This document shows, one piece after another, positions 1 to 7,772 of a stretch of DNA of 64,000 nucleotides; within the stretch, counting starts at the first letter, position 1; every line of letters starts with the position of its first letter. The notes under the pieces were generated by a model, which made no database searches, was not told the DNA's origin, and saw nothing but the letters and a program-made list of their open reading frames with translations. The DNA comes from an uncultured Treponema sp. (GTDB taxonomy: Bacteria; Spirochaetota; Spirochaetia; Treponematales; Treponemataceae). Position numbers and translations under genes: made by a program. Location of the stretch: contig CAMOIE010000017.1 of the NCBI GenBank assembly GCA_946615905.1, positions 1 through 64,000 on the forward strand. Direction: 5' to 3'.

Positions 1-2
1 TT

Positions 3-581
3 TTCCCTGCAGAGCGCAAGGGCGGATACAAAATCATCGATGACTTCGGTGGTCCCTTCCCCCAGTGCACATTCATGCCCACAGGCGGAGTCAACACTGA
101 GAACGTCGCTGAATACGCAAAACGCAAGAACATCCTCTGCATGGGCGGAACTTGGATGGTCAAAAAGCCCCTCATCGAAGGCTGCAAGTGGGACGAAATC
201 ACACAGATCTGCAAAGACGCTGTAAAGGCAATGCACGGTTTCCGCGTAGAGCACATGGGAATCAACGCAAAGAACCCCGATGACGCTTCTTCAATCGCTG
301 ACGGATTCGCACCCTTCGGATTCGCCGCAAAAGTCGGAAACTCATCAATCTTCGCTTCAGACCAGATTGAAATCATGAAGCAGGACGGACGCGGAGCTAA
401 CGGACACATCTCTGTTCTCTGCAACAACGTTGAGCGCGCACTCGCTTACCTCAAACGCTTCGGCTTCAACCCTGTCGCCGGAACAGAAAAATGGGTGGGC
501 AAAGCCAACGCCTCTCCGCTCAAGGTCGTTTACCTTGACAAAGAAGTCGGCGGATTCGCAATCCACTTGAAGAGAGCATAA
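3..581 (+). CDS. KDPG/KHG aldolase with C-terminal VOC-like domain (5' truncated)
   Basis: Likely 2-keto-3-deoxy-6-phosphogluconate / 4-hydroxy-2-oxoglutarate aldolase, which makes pyruvate in sugar-acid breakdown. The frame is already open at the window edge and begins FPAE. In the family this follows the Schiff-base lysine directly, so that lysine lies just outside the window. The aldolase end is clear from MPTGGVN and CMGGTWMVKKPL. After the usual end, about 110 further residues (VEHMGINAKNPDDA, ANGHISVLCNNVERALAYLKRFGF, GGFAIHLKRA) resemble a VOC/glyoxalase fold. Stand-alone Eda proteins are about 210 residues, so this is an extended form. The function of the extra domain is not known to me. 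Confidence 0.85.
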   Translation, partial: FPAERKGGYKIIDDFGGPFPQCTFMPTGGVNTENVAEYAKRKNILCMGGTWMVKKPLIEGCKWDEITQICKDAVKAMHGFRVEHMGINAKNPDDASSIADGFAPFGFAAKVGNSSIFASDQIEIMKQDGRGANGHISVLCNNVERALAYLKRFGFNPVAGTEKWVGKANASPLKVVYLDKEVGGFAIHLKRA

Positions 582-594
582 CGCGATTCTATTT

Positions 595-645
595 TTGGAG
601 GGGAAGAGATGCCCTACTCAGAAGCGAGCACCTCTTCCCCTCCAA
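595..645. terminator. Long hairpin after the aldolase gene
   Basis: Perfect 14-bp inverted repeat (TTGGAGGGGAAGAG at 595-608, complement at 632-645) with a 23-nt loop, 14 bases after the aldolase stop. No T-run follows, so it may protect the 3' end rather than terminate. A second hairpin follows at 670-698. Confidence 0.5.
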
Positions 646-669
646 GCCACCCCATCTCCGCGGCACTGC

Positions 670-698
670 TTAGGGGATACCCCTAAGAACCCCTTTTT
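670..698 (+). terminator. Intrinsic-terminator-like hairpin
   Basis: TTAGGGG (670-676) pairs with CCCCTAA (680-686) across a 3-base loop. A T5 run at 694-698 follows after a short gap. This is the best candidate for the end of the aldolase transcript. Confidence 0.45.
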
Positions 699-714
699 CT
701 AGCCTTGCCTAGAA

Positions 715-812
715 GAATGTCACATCGAGCGAAGTCGAGATGTCTACAGATTTCTCCATTCCGTTCGCGTTTTACGTTTCTTCAGTCGAAATGACAGAAA
801 CAATCCATAACC
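715..812. repeat. Intergenic GAGCGAAGTCGAGA-type dispersed element
   Basis: The 348-base gap 582-929 holds two hairpins and this segment, with ATCGAGCGAAGTCGAGATGT near one end and TCAGTCGAAATGACAG near the other. This is the form of the short dispersed repeats common between genes in many bacteria. No gene is visible in the gap. Confidence 0.4.
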
Positions 813-929
813 AGCGAATGTCGTTAGACATGAGCAAATCCGTGTGATAAAATTTTCCCCGACGTTGCGAATTATCTTCCTTCTCTCAAAAAAAAGTGTT
901 ATCTTTAACAGAAAGAGCGGGAGGCGGAA

Positions 930-2756
930 ATGGCAATCGATGTAATCAGCAACAATGAAGAGACAGACCCGAAGCTTCTTCTTGAGTCATTTTTCGCGTC
1001 TTTCCCGGACTACACAGATTCTGACCGGGAGAAAATCTCTGCGGCCTGGAACTTTTTAATCTCAAAGACCGGGGAGCTAAAACGCGGCTGCGGAAAGCCT
1101 TATTACCTGCACCCGCTCAGAGTCGCCGCGATTCTGGCAGAAAGCAAGATGGACAGCGACTGCATTGTCTCAGGACTCTTCCACTCTCTTTTGAACGTTG
1201 AGGGAATCTCTCCGGAAGAAATAAAATCTCAGTTCGGCGAAAGCGTCCTTAAAATCGTGGCCGACACGTCAAAAATCACCAATTGGAAAATCAAGTCAAA
1301 AACGATTCAGCAGGCAGATGCGATCCGAAAAATGCTCTTTGCGATGATTGACGATGTTCGCGTAATCCTCGTAAAGCTTGCAGACCGCCTCGACCGTATG
1401 AGAAACTTAAAGTCCGTGGACGAAAAATCCCGCCGTCTTGTCGCGGCGGAAGTAATCGACATTTGGGCGCCACTTGCCGACCGCCTTGGAATGCAGTCAG
1501 TAAAGAGCGAAATGGAGGATTTGTCCCTAAAATACTCAAACCCAGATGTCTTCCAGCAGATAAAGGCGATTGTCGCGGCGAAAAAGGGCGAGCGGGCGGC
1601 GTATTTGGACAAGGCCGTGCAGTCAATCTACAAGCAGGCCGAGAAATCTGGAATCTCGGTGACAATCACAAGCCGGGCAAAGCATTTCTACTCGATTTAC
1701 CAGAAGATGCGAAAGCGCAACAAGGGGGCTGACGAACTTTACGACCTCCTTGCCCTCCGCGTAATCTGCCAGACTGTCAACGAATGTTACACTTTAATTG
1801 GAATAGTACACTCACTTTGGAAGCCCATGGACGGGCGATTCAAAGACTATATCGCAATGCCAAAGGCAAACGGCTACCAGTCTCTTCACACGACCGTGAT
1901 CTGCGAGGGAAAGCCCCTTGAGATTCAAATCCGCACGGCGGAGATGCACAACAAGGCCGAACACGGCGTCGCCTCCCACTGGCTCTACAAAAAGGGAACA
2001 AACCACGACAAGGTTGACATCTCTGACCTCGGAATCGTAAACCAGCTGCAAAATCTCAAGAACGCCGACATGAGCGATGAGGGCTTTTTTTCAGACCTCA
2101 AGAACGAGCTTTTGGGCGATGAGATTTACGTCTTTACGCCCAACGGGGATGTCAAACAGCTGCCGGCCGGCTCCTGCGCGATTGACTTTGCCTACCATGT
2201 CCATTCGGCAATCGGAGAGAAAATCGTGGGCGCAAAGGCTGACGGAAAAATCATTCCCCTCACCCGTCCACTTGAGAACACTCAGATTATCGAAGTCCTC
2301 ACAAATCCGCAGGCCCACCCGACGGAAAGCCAGCTCAAATTCGTAAAAACCGCCAAGGCAAGGCAGAAAATCCACTCATGGCTTGTGGCGAACGACCCGA
2401 ATTTTGTGGACAAGGAAGCCGAGGCAAAGCGGGCGGCAGAGCTTGCCGTCCTCAACAATTACTCAAAGCAGATTCAGGATGAGAACCGCCGGAAGCACAG
2501 GGCAGGCCTGGGACAAAAGCCGGAAGAAAAATATTCCGGGTCAATAAAAATCGAGGGCACCAAAAACATGCTCTTTTTCCTGGCCAAATGCTGCAACCCA
2601 AAACCCGGAGACCCGATTGTAGGCTACGTCTCACAAAAGAAAAAGGGCATCATGATTCACCGGGCGGACTGCCTGACAGCCCAGAGAATCCCCAACCTCG
2701 AAAGCCGTGGCGTAAAAGTTGAGTGGGAAATGAAAGCAGTCAAAAGCGAAAAATAG
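930..2756 (+). CDS. rel: Rel-family (p)ppGpp synthetase with degenerate hydrolase site
   Basis: RelA/SpoT-family stringent-response enzyme of 608 residues. An HD-type N-terminal domain covers about 40-165. The synthetase domain (about 245-355) is intact, with SRAKHFYSIYQKM, GRFKDYIAMPKANGYQSLH and EIQIRT. A TGS domain (398-460) and the C-terminal zinc-finger segment (CC at 554-555, HRADC at 577-581) follow. The chain stops there, so the usual ACT domain is absent. In the hydrolase site H61 and D152 remain, but the HD pair reads H85-S86 and the ED pair reads N89-V90. Hydrolysis is therefore predicted lost, although the synthetase carries the RxKD signature (303-306) usual in bifunctional enzymes. 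Start is the ATG after GGGAGGCGG. Confidence 0.93.
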   Translation: MAIDVISNNEETDPKLLLESFFASFPDYTDSDREKISAAWNFLISKTGELKRGCGKPYYLHPLRVAAILAESKMDSDCIVSGLFHSLLNVEGISPEEIKSQFGESVLKIVADTSKITNWKIKSKTIQQADAIRKMLFAMIDDVRVILVKLADRLDRMRNLKSVDEKSRRLVAAEVIDIWAPLADRLGMQSVKSEMEDLSLKYSNPDVFQQIKAIVAAKKGERAAYLDKAVQSIYKQAEKSGISVTITSRAKHFYSIYQKMRKRNKGADELYDLLALRVICQTVNECYTLIGIVHSLWKPMDGRFKDYIAMPKANGYQSLHTTVICEGKPLEIQIRTAEMHNKAEHGVASHWLYKKGTNHDKVDISDLGIVNQLQNLKNADMSDEGFFSDLKNELLGDEIYVFTPNGDVKQLPAGSCAIDFAYHVHSAIGEKIVGAKADGKIIPLTRPLENTQIIEVLTNPQAHPTESQLKFVKTAKARQKIHSWLVANDPNFVDKEAEAKRAAELAVLNNYSKQIQDENRRKHRAGLGQKPEEKYSGSIKIEGTKNMLFFLAKCCNPKPGDPIVGYVSQKKKGIMIHRADCLTAQRIPNLESRGVKVEWEMKAVKSEK

Positions 2757-2759
2757 ATG

Positions 2760-2872
2760 ATTCGGGCGGCCCCCTCTCTTGCGTTCGGGTCGCGCTATTC
2801 CGGGTTCCGCTTTCGCTCCATTGTCGGCAAGCCGCCAACTTCGCCCTGCATATCGCTGCCGCAGTCTGCAAT
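2760..2872. repeat. GC-rich dispersed intergenic element
   Basis: Begins TTCGGGCGGCCC just after the rel stop and runs through GGTTCCGCTTTCGCTCCATTG to GCCGCAGTCTGC. It shares its CGGGCGGyCC opening with 22308 and 29166, and TTCCGCTTTCGCTsCA with 35231. It ends before the AT-rich promoter of the next gene. Confidence 0.6.
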
Positions 2873-2940
2873 AGCTTTAATTTTTTTCAGATTCGTTATA
2901 AAATCTTCTGTGAAAAATCATTGAAATCCACGGAGTTTTT

Positions 2941-3753
2941 ATGAAAAAGAATATCAAGGCCCTTCTGGCCTCCCTTGCAATCATCACACTGGCCGGTTGT
3001 GCGACGACATCGACAACATCAGCCGGAGCCGTAGACGCGGACAGGTCTCAGCTGATGCTGATTTCCGAGGAGCAGATGGAAGAATCCGCAAAGCAGTCAT
3101 ATTCGGAAGTCCTTGCCGAGGCTAAAAAAGCCGGAACGTTGAACACGAACGCAAGCTACAACACGAGGGTCGCAAACGTCGCGAAAAAATTGATTGCCCA
3201 GACCGGAACTTTCCGCGAGGATGCCCTTAAATGGGACTGGCAGGTCAACGTGATCACAGAGGACACAGTTAACGCATGGTGTATGCCGGGCGGCAAAATC
3301 GTCGTCTACACGGGAATTATCAAAAGCCTGGACTTGACCGATGCCCAGCTTGCCGCCGTCATGGGACACGAAATCGCCCACGCCCTCCGAGAGCATTCAC
3401 GAGAACAGGCTAGCCGCGAAGTCTTGAAGTCAGCGGGAGTTTCAACTGTCTCTCAGCTTTTAGGCCTTGGAGATTTGGGCGCGTCCGCATTGAACTTGGC
3501 TGCCCAGTACACAGTCACCCTCCCCTTCTCCCGATCCCACGAGACAGAGGCTGACCACATCGGCACAGAACTGATGGCCAGAGCCGGATATGACCCGAAT
3601 GAAGCCGTCACCGTCTGGGAAAAAATGTCAGCTTTAGGTAGCTCTTCTGGTCCAGAAATCATGTCCACCCACCCGTCAAACCAGAGCCGCATTACAGACT
3701 TAAAAGAAATCGTCACAAAAGTATATCCACTTTATCAGGCAGCAAAAAAATAA
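2941..3753 (+). CDS. M48-family metalloprotease lipoprotein
   Basis: Zinc protease of the peptidase M48 family, probably anchored by lipid in the periplasm and acting in envelope protein quality control, like the LoiP/YcaL/BepA group. The N-terminus is a lipoprotein signal with lipobox LAGC. The zinc site is visible as HEIAHALREH, with the third ligand in HETEADHIG further on. Length (270) is normal for single-domain members. The gene after it starts in the base following the stop, so the two are probably translated together. The substrate cannot be told from sequence. Confidence 0.9.
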   Translation: MKKNIKALLASLAIITLAGCATTSTTSAGAVDADRSQLMLISEEQMEESAKQSYSEVLAEAKKAGTLNTNASYNTRVANVAKKLIAQTGTFREDALKWDWQVNVITEDTVNAWCMPGGKIVVYTGIIKSLDLTDAQLAAVMGHEIAHALREHSREQASREVLKSAGVSTVSQLLGLGDLGASALNLAAQYTVTLPFSRSHETEADHIGTELMARAGYDPNEAVTVWEKMSALGSSSGPEIMSTHPSNQSRITDLKEIVTKVYPLYQAAKK

Positions 3754-4245
3754 ATGACTACACCCGACTTGCTCTTGTGTCTGGCTGCGGCAATTTTAAT
3801 GTTTTCGGGAGTCTTGGGCTGCATAATCCCCGGGCTTCCGGGAACGCCACTTTGCTGGCTCTCACTTTTGGCCGCAAAATTCATAACTTTCTCTCATTTA
3901 AGCTGGAACATCGTCATAATTACGGGAATTGTCTGCGTGATTGTGGAAATTGTGAATAATTTTCTGCCCTCATATTTTTCAAAAATCTCAGGTGGCAGCA
4001 AATTGGGTGGCTGGGGTGCTTTTATCGGAACTTTTGTCGGTTTGCTCACCGGGAATATAGGCGGAATTGTACTAGGTCCTTTTTTCGGAGCCTTGGCAGG
4101 AGAACTGATTCACGACGCAAGCGATTTTAGCCGCGCCGTGAAATCAGCAAGCTATTCATTTTTAGGTTTTATTACCGGCACAGGCCTGAGACTTATAACA
4201 GCCCTCATTTTTTTGGTCGTGCTGGTAAAATCCTTCTTGAGCTAG
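3754..4245 (+). CDS. DUF456 membrane protein
   Basis: Small integral membrane protein of 163 residues with several hydrophobic segments and glycine-rich stretches (GCIIPGLPGTPLCWL, GGSKLGGWGAFIGTFVG, GPFFGALAGEL) typical of the DUF456 family. The function of that family is unknown. The ATG directly abuts the stop of the M48 protease gene, and no separate Shine-Dalgarno sequence is obvious, which suggests translational coupling. Its last four bases overlap the 3' end of the convergent gene at 4242. Confidence 0.8.
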   Translation: MTTPDLLLCLAAAILMFSGVLGCIIPGLPGTPLCWLSLLAAKFITFSHLSWNIVIITGIVCVIVEIVNNFLPSYFSKISGGSKLGGWGAFIGTFVGLLTGNIGGIVLGPFFGALAGELIHDASDFSRAVKSASYSFLGFITGTGLRLITALIFLVVLVKSFLS

Positions 4246-4934
4246 AATCTGAAAACTAGACCGACAACCGGAGCAACGACAATTTCGTTTACCCAGTTGT
4301 GATAGTTGTCAGCGTTAGTCTTTGCAGGGGCATTTGTCGTGTTTGTTTCTTTATTGTATACCCTGTAGTATGTGTGCTGGAAGAAGTCATAAGCTCCGCG
4401 AACTCCACCATACAAAGAGACTGAATCAGAAACTTTAATTTCTGCGTTTACGAAAAGGCCGATACCGAGAGAAAGCTCTGACATCGAGTATCTATTATCA
4501 GAATGCTTGATATCCTTCTGAACCTTTGCGAAGTTAAAGTTAGGTCCAATTCCGACAGGAATCACAAGCTTACTATCGCTGACAAGAACAGTGTAGGCAC
4601 CGAACATTCCGTCAATACCAAACATTCTGTTGTTCCAGTTGTTGTTTATCGTATTCGTAACACCAGATTTTCTTGCATTGTAGGCATAGGGGGAATAAAA
4701 GTTTCCGTCAACAAAGAATCCTATCTTGTTCTGAGCAATCGGAACTCTAAATCCGGCGTTAATGCCCCATGAATTGTAACATTCAACATCGATATTTCTG
4801 TTTGCAGGATTGTAGTTAAAAACCTGCGGAACAGAGACACCTACGTTAAAAGACGCTTTTCCGGCATCTTCAGCGGCAAACATGGCTGTTGCGCCAAAGA
4901 AAGCGGCAATGATAAAAGTCATAATTTTCTTCAT
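4242..4934 (-). CDS. Small outer-membrane beta-barrel candidate
   Basis: A 230-residue exported protein that I do not recognise by family. It has a clear signal peptide (MKKIMTFIIAAFFGATAMFA, cleavage after AMFA). The mature part alternates polar and hydrophobic strands, is rich in Y, N and F, and ends in phenylalanine (VGLVFRF), as expected for an outer-membrane barrel. A Shine-Dalgarno sequence AAAGGAGG lies ahead of the ATG. A ten-G tract occupies the apparent promoter spacer, so expression may be phase-variable. It resembles small OmpW-like barrels in size and layout, but I cannot show homology by eye. Confidence 0.7.
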   Translation of the reverse strand: MKKIMTFIIAAFFGATAMFAAEDAGKASFNVGVSVPQVFNYNPANRNIDVECYNSWGINAGFRVPIAQNKIGFFVDGNFYSPYAYNARKSGVTNTINNNWNNRMFGIDGMFGAYTVLVSDSKLVIPVGIGPNFNFAKVQKDIKHSDNRYSMSELSLGIGLFVNAEIKVSDSVSLYGGVRGAYDFFQHTYYRVYNKETNTTNAPAKTNADNYHNWVNEIVVAPVVGLVFRF

Positions 4935-4966
4935 AAGAAAACCTCCTTTGTGACTATATGGGAGAG

Positions 4967-4995
4967 TTTTTACCCCCCCCCCGCTTTTAAGTTAA
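4967..4995 (-). promoter_or_regulatory. Promoter with G10 homopolymer spacer
   Basis: On the minus strand TTAACT (-35-like, overlapping the lysS stop) is followed by TAAAAGC plus ten G, a spacer of 17, then TAAAAA (-10-like). The G-tract is at 4973-4982 on the plus strand as C10. Slippage of the tract would change the spacer length. A second possible -10, TATAGT, lies further downstream and would place the G-tract at its -35. Confidence 0.55.
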
Positions 4996-6602
4996 TATAC
5001 AGAAAGAATTTTCTGTAGTTTTTCCTCTCCAATTATTCTCATAAAGGAAGCAAGGCGCGGACCTTGATCCTTATTAATAAGAACATGGTACAAAGTTGTG
5101 AACAGAGATTTTGGCTCCAGTCCGATTTCCTTTGCGATGTCGTAGATTTTCTGCTGAAGTTCCTTGTCCAGGGCGATGTTTTTCATCTCTGGAACGACTT
5201 CATCGCGGACTTTAACGACAGCCTTTGTCTCTTCCATTGAAAGCTCTGCCTTAGAGCCGTCCTCACGGAGGGCAAAGCGGAATTCCTCAGGTGCGCATTC
5301 CTTTACCCAGTACCAAGCGCAGGCACAGCGGCGGCGGAAGCATTCTTCCTGCTCCGGTTTGATGTCTCCGAGAGCTTTGATTACCAAATCTACATCCCCG
5401 GAATATGTCTGCAACAATGTTGTCAGCTGGCGGAAGGCAATCGCATATGGGCGGACTTTTGGCATTCCTGGTTCAATCTGGGCAAGCTCGTAAACGCGCT
5501 TTTCCTTGAGGTAGAGGTCGTCAGACTTTGCCTTTTCCTCCCCCCAAGCGATTCTCTCAACACGGTCATAAGCCTCGTACATGGTGATAACGTCAATGTC
5601 GAATGAGATTGCAAACTCGTGGTCAGGCTTGTTGCTTGCGAAAATCCAGCGCAGGACTTCCGGCTGATAGACTGCCAACGCATCGGGAAGGGCAATGACC
5701 TTTCCCTTTGAGGATGACATTTTTCCTGGCAAGCCCTTGAGTCCTACAAAGTCGTATTTCATTGTAATCGGGGCGTCCCATCCATAGACTTTTTTTGAGA
5801 CCAGTTTCGCGGTGTCGTAAGAGCCGCCCGGCGAGATATGGTCTTTTCCACCCGGTTCAAAGACGACTTTTTCTTCATTCCATCTCATCGGCCAGTCAAC
5901 GCGCCAGCCGAGTTTGATATTGCCGCAGTTTCTGAGGTCAACTTTTTCCTCGTTGCCGCAACTTTCGCACTTGTATGTGACTCCGTAGTCACCATCGTAG
6001 TCGAGGATTTCTGTAGTGTCCTTGTTGCATTTTGAGCAGAAGGCGGCAATAGGCCAGTAAACGTCAGAATCCTTCATTTTATGCTCATCGTCGCGGTAGC
6101 AGTTAAGGCACCATTTAATCAACTCCCGGTTCTGCAGGGCTTTTTTCATTCCCTCTGCATAGCGGTTTGCGCGGTAGCGGCTGGCCTGATACAAAAATTC
6201 AGGGTGGATTCCCATGCGGGGAAGCTCCTGCTCGATGTCAACTTCGTGGTGGCGGGCGTAGTTGTCGTCACGGTTGAATGTATCGGGAACCATTGTAATC
6301 GGGAAGCGGAGGTATTTTTCCAAAACTTCGGGTTTGGGCATGTTTGCCGGGACTTTGCGGAAAACGTCGTAGTCGTCCCATGAATAGATAAAGCGGACTT
6401 TCTTGCCCCTGTCCCGCAATGCGCGTGCAACAAGGTCGACAGTCATGATTTCGCGGAAATTTCCGATGTGGACTGTTCCTGAAGGAGTAATACCGGAAGC
6501 ACAGGTATAAAGGGGCAAATCACCCTTTTCCTTGATGATTCTGGCTGCCATCTGGTCGGCCCAGTGGCACAGTTCTTTTGATTCTAAATCTTGAGTACTC
6601 AT
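4992..6602 (-). CDS. lysS: Lysyl-tRNA synthetase, class I
   Basis: Charges tRNA-Lys with lysine. This is the class I form found in archaea and spirochaetes, unrelated to the class II enzyme of most bacteria. The class I signatures are visible: the HIGH-like motif in TPSGTVHIGN and the KMSKS-like motif in KMSSSKGK. Two CxxC pairs between about 165 and 230 (CLNC, CSKC, CESC) suggest zinc binding. Length (536) is normal. No Shine-Dalgarno sequence precedes the ATG, and the promoter lies only 8 bases upstream, so the message is probably leaderless. Confidence 0.97.
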   Translation of the reverse strand: MSTQDLESKELCHWADQMAARIIKEKGDLPLYTCASGITPSGTVHIGNFREIMTVDLVARALRDRGKKVRFIYSWDDYDVFRKVPANMPKPEVLEKYLRFPITMVPDTFNRDDNYARHHEVDIEQELPRMGIHPEFLYQASRYRANRYAEGMKKALQNRELIKWCLNCYRDDEHKMKDSDVYWPIAAFCSKCNKDTTEILDYDGDYGVTYKCESCGNEEKVDLRNCGNIKLGWRVDWPMRWNEEKVVFEPGGKDHISPGGSYDTAKLVSKKVYGWDAPITMKYDFVGLKGLPGKMSSSKGKVIALPDALAVYQPEVLRWIFASNKPDHEFAISFDIDVITMYEAYDRVERIAWGEEKAKSDDLYLKEKRVYELAQIEPGMPKVRPYAIAFRQLTTLLQTYSGDVDLVIKALGDIKPEQEECFRRRCACAWYWVKECAPEEFRFALREDGSKAELSMEETKAVVKVRDEVVPEMKNIALDKELQQKIYDIAKEIGLEPKSLFTTLYHVLINKDQGPRLASFMRIIGEEKLQKILSVY

Positions 6603-6610
6603 AATATATG

Positions 6611-6639
6611 ATTATAATGTGCAAAAAGCATTTGAACAA
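6611..6639 (-). promoter_or_regulatory. lysS promoter giving a probable leaderless mRNA
   Basis: On the minus strand TTGTTC (6634-6639), a 17-base spacer and a consensus TATAAT (6611-6616). Only 8 bases separate the -10 box from the ATG, so transcription should begin about at the start codon. Confidence 0.65.
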
Positions 6640-6715
6640 TCAGAAAAAGTAAAATCTTCACTAATTAACATTGATAATATAAAAAGAAACAAAAAATTGG
6701 TGAAAATTGAGAAAT

Positions 6716-7708
6716 TCAGTCAAAGAGGGGGTAGCACTCAAAGCCTGCGTTTCTGAGCTGACTTCCAATCGTCCCGTCAGAATTCTCGTCAACGTAGACA
6801 ATGTAATAGGTCGTGCCGGAAGCCCTTTTCTCACTGGTGATTTTTCCAGCAAAGCCCTTTGACTTCAACCTTTCGACCAGTGCCTTTGCGTTCGCCTCGC
6901 TCTTGAACAAGCCAAGCTGCTCCTTTGTTGCCTTTTCATTTTTTGCAGAATCCTCAGTTTTCGAGGTCTGCTCATTTTTCTGACTTTGGACAGACTCACC
7001 CGCGATTTCTGGAACAGCATCACCTTCTTTTGTGGAAAAAAGCCAGAAGGGGGAAGGAAGCTGCTGGATTTTCCCAGAGACAACCGCCGCCTCCATGCTT
7101 GACGGATAGGCTTTTTTGAGGCTCTCAGAATACGAAGAGTCACCAGAAAAATACCAGAGGGTGAATAAAAGCTGCGGTCTGACGGACTTCATTGAGTCAA
7201 GATTTGAATAAGTTTTGAGCATTGCCAGGGCTTCGTCCGTCTTTGCCCGCTCGGAAGACCTGCTCAAGGCAATCCACTGCTCGTACAATTTTATTTTTGC
7301 GGAAATTTCCTCGTTCTGGGTCTTTCTGACTGCAGAATTCAAATAGCTTTCGGCAGTGTCGGTGTCTCCCTCGCAAAGGGCGCAGCGAACCGCGTCCAAA
7401 ACCAAGACTTCAGACGATTTTTTCTGCATTCCGGCGGCATCCTGCGCTGAGATTGCGGCGGCTTTCGCATAGGATGAGGCGGCCGCATGGTAAAGCCCCT
7501 GCTGCTCCTGTACTCCGCCCAAAAATGCGTAGAGAGAGCGTTTTTCCGCCGGACTTTTAAGCGAGGCGGCCGTTTTCTCAAGGTAGGAAATCGAGTCGAT
7601 TACGGAAGTCTTTTTCGCCGCCTCCTTGACCGCCGCGCTTGCTGTAGTAGCGGAAAAGGCTGAGAAGGAGAGAAAAATAAACACAATTACAGTAACAAGT
7701 CTCTTCAA
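6716..7708 (-). CDS. Exported SPOR-domain protein
   Basis: Signal peptide at the N-terminus (MKRLVTVIVFIFLSFSAFSA), an alanine-rich helical middle resembling TPR-type repeats (about 35-200), a charged linker, and a C-terminal SPOR domain (about 265-330: LGLFKSEANAKALVERLKSKG, YYIVYVDE). SPOR domains bind denuded septal peptidoglycan, so a role at the division site or in wall remodelling is likely. The start is TTG behind GAGGAAG. hisC lies 64 bases upstream on the same strand, with a GCGGC/GCCGC hairpin in the gap, so the two may share a transcript. Confidence 0.8.
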   Translation of the reverse strand: MKRLVTVIVFIFLSFSAFSATTASAAVKEAAKKTSVIDSISYLEKTAASLKSPAEKRSLYAFLGGVQEQQGLYHAAASSYAKAAAISAQDAAGMQKKSSEVLVLDAVRCALCEGDTDTAESYLNSAVRKTQNEEISAKIKLYEQWIALSRSSERAKTDEALAMLKTYSNLDSMKSVRPQLLFTLWYFSGDSSYSESLKKAYPSSMEAAVVSGKIQQLPSPFWLFSTKEGDAVPEIAGESVQSQKNEQTSKTEDSAKNEKATKEQLGLFKSEANAKALVERLKSKGFAGKITSEKRASGTTYYIVYVDENSDGTIGSQLRNAGFECYPLFD

Positions 7709-7772
7709 GAAAACTTCCTCGTTTTATCACACGGATTGGTTCGCGGCTAACGCCGCTCACTTTTTCATGAGA

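Noticed and set aside
582-929. tRNA or small structured RNA in the largest gaps
   Set aside because: I looked for T-loop GGTTCGAATCC-like sequences and cloverleaf spacing in this and the other gaps and found only hairpin repeats.
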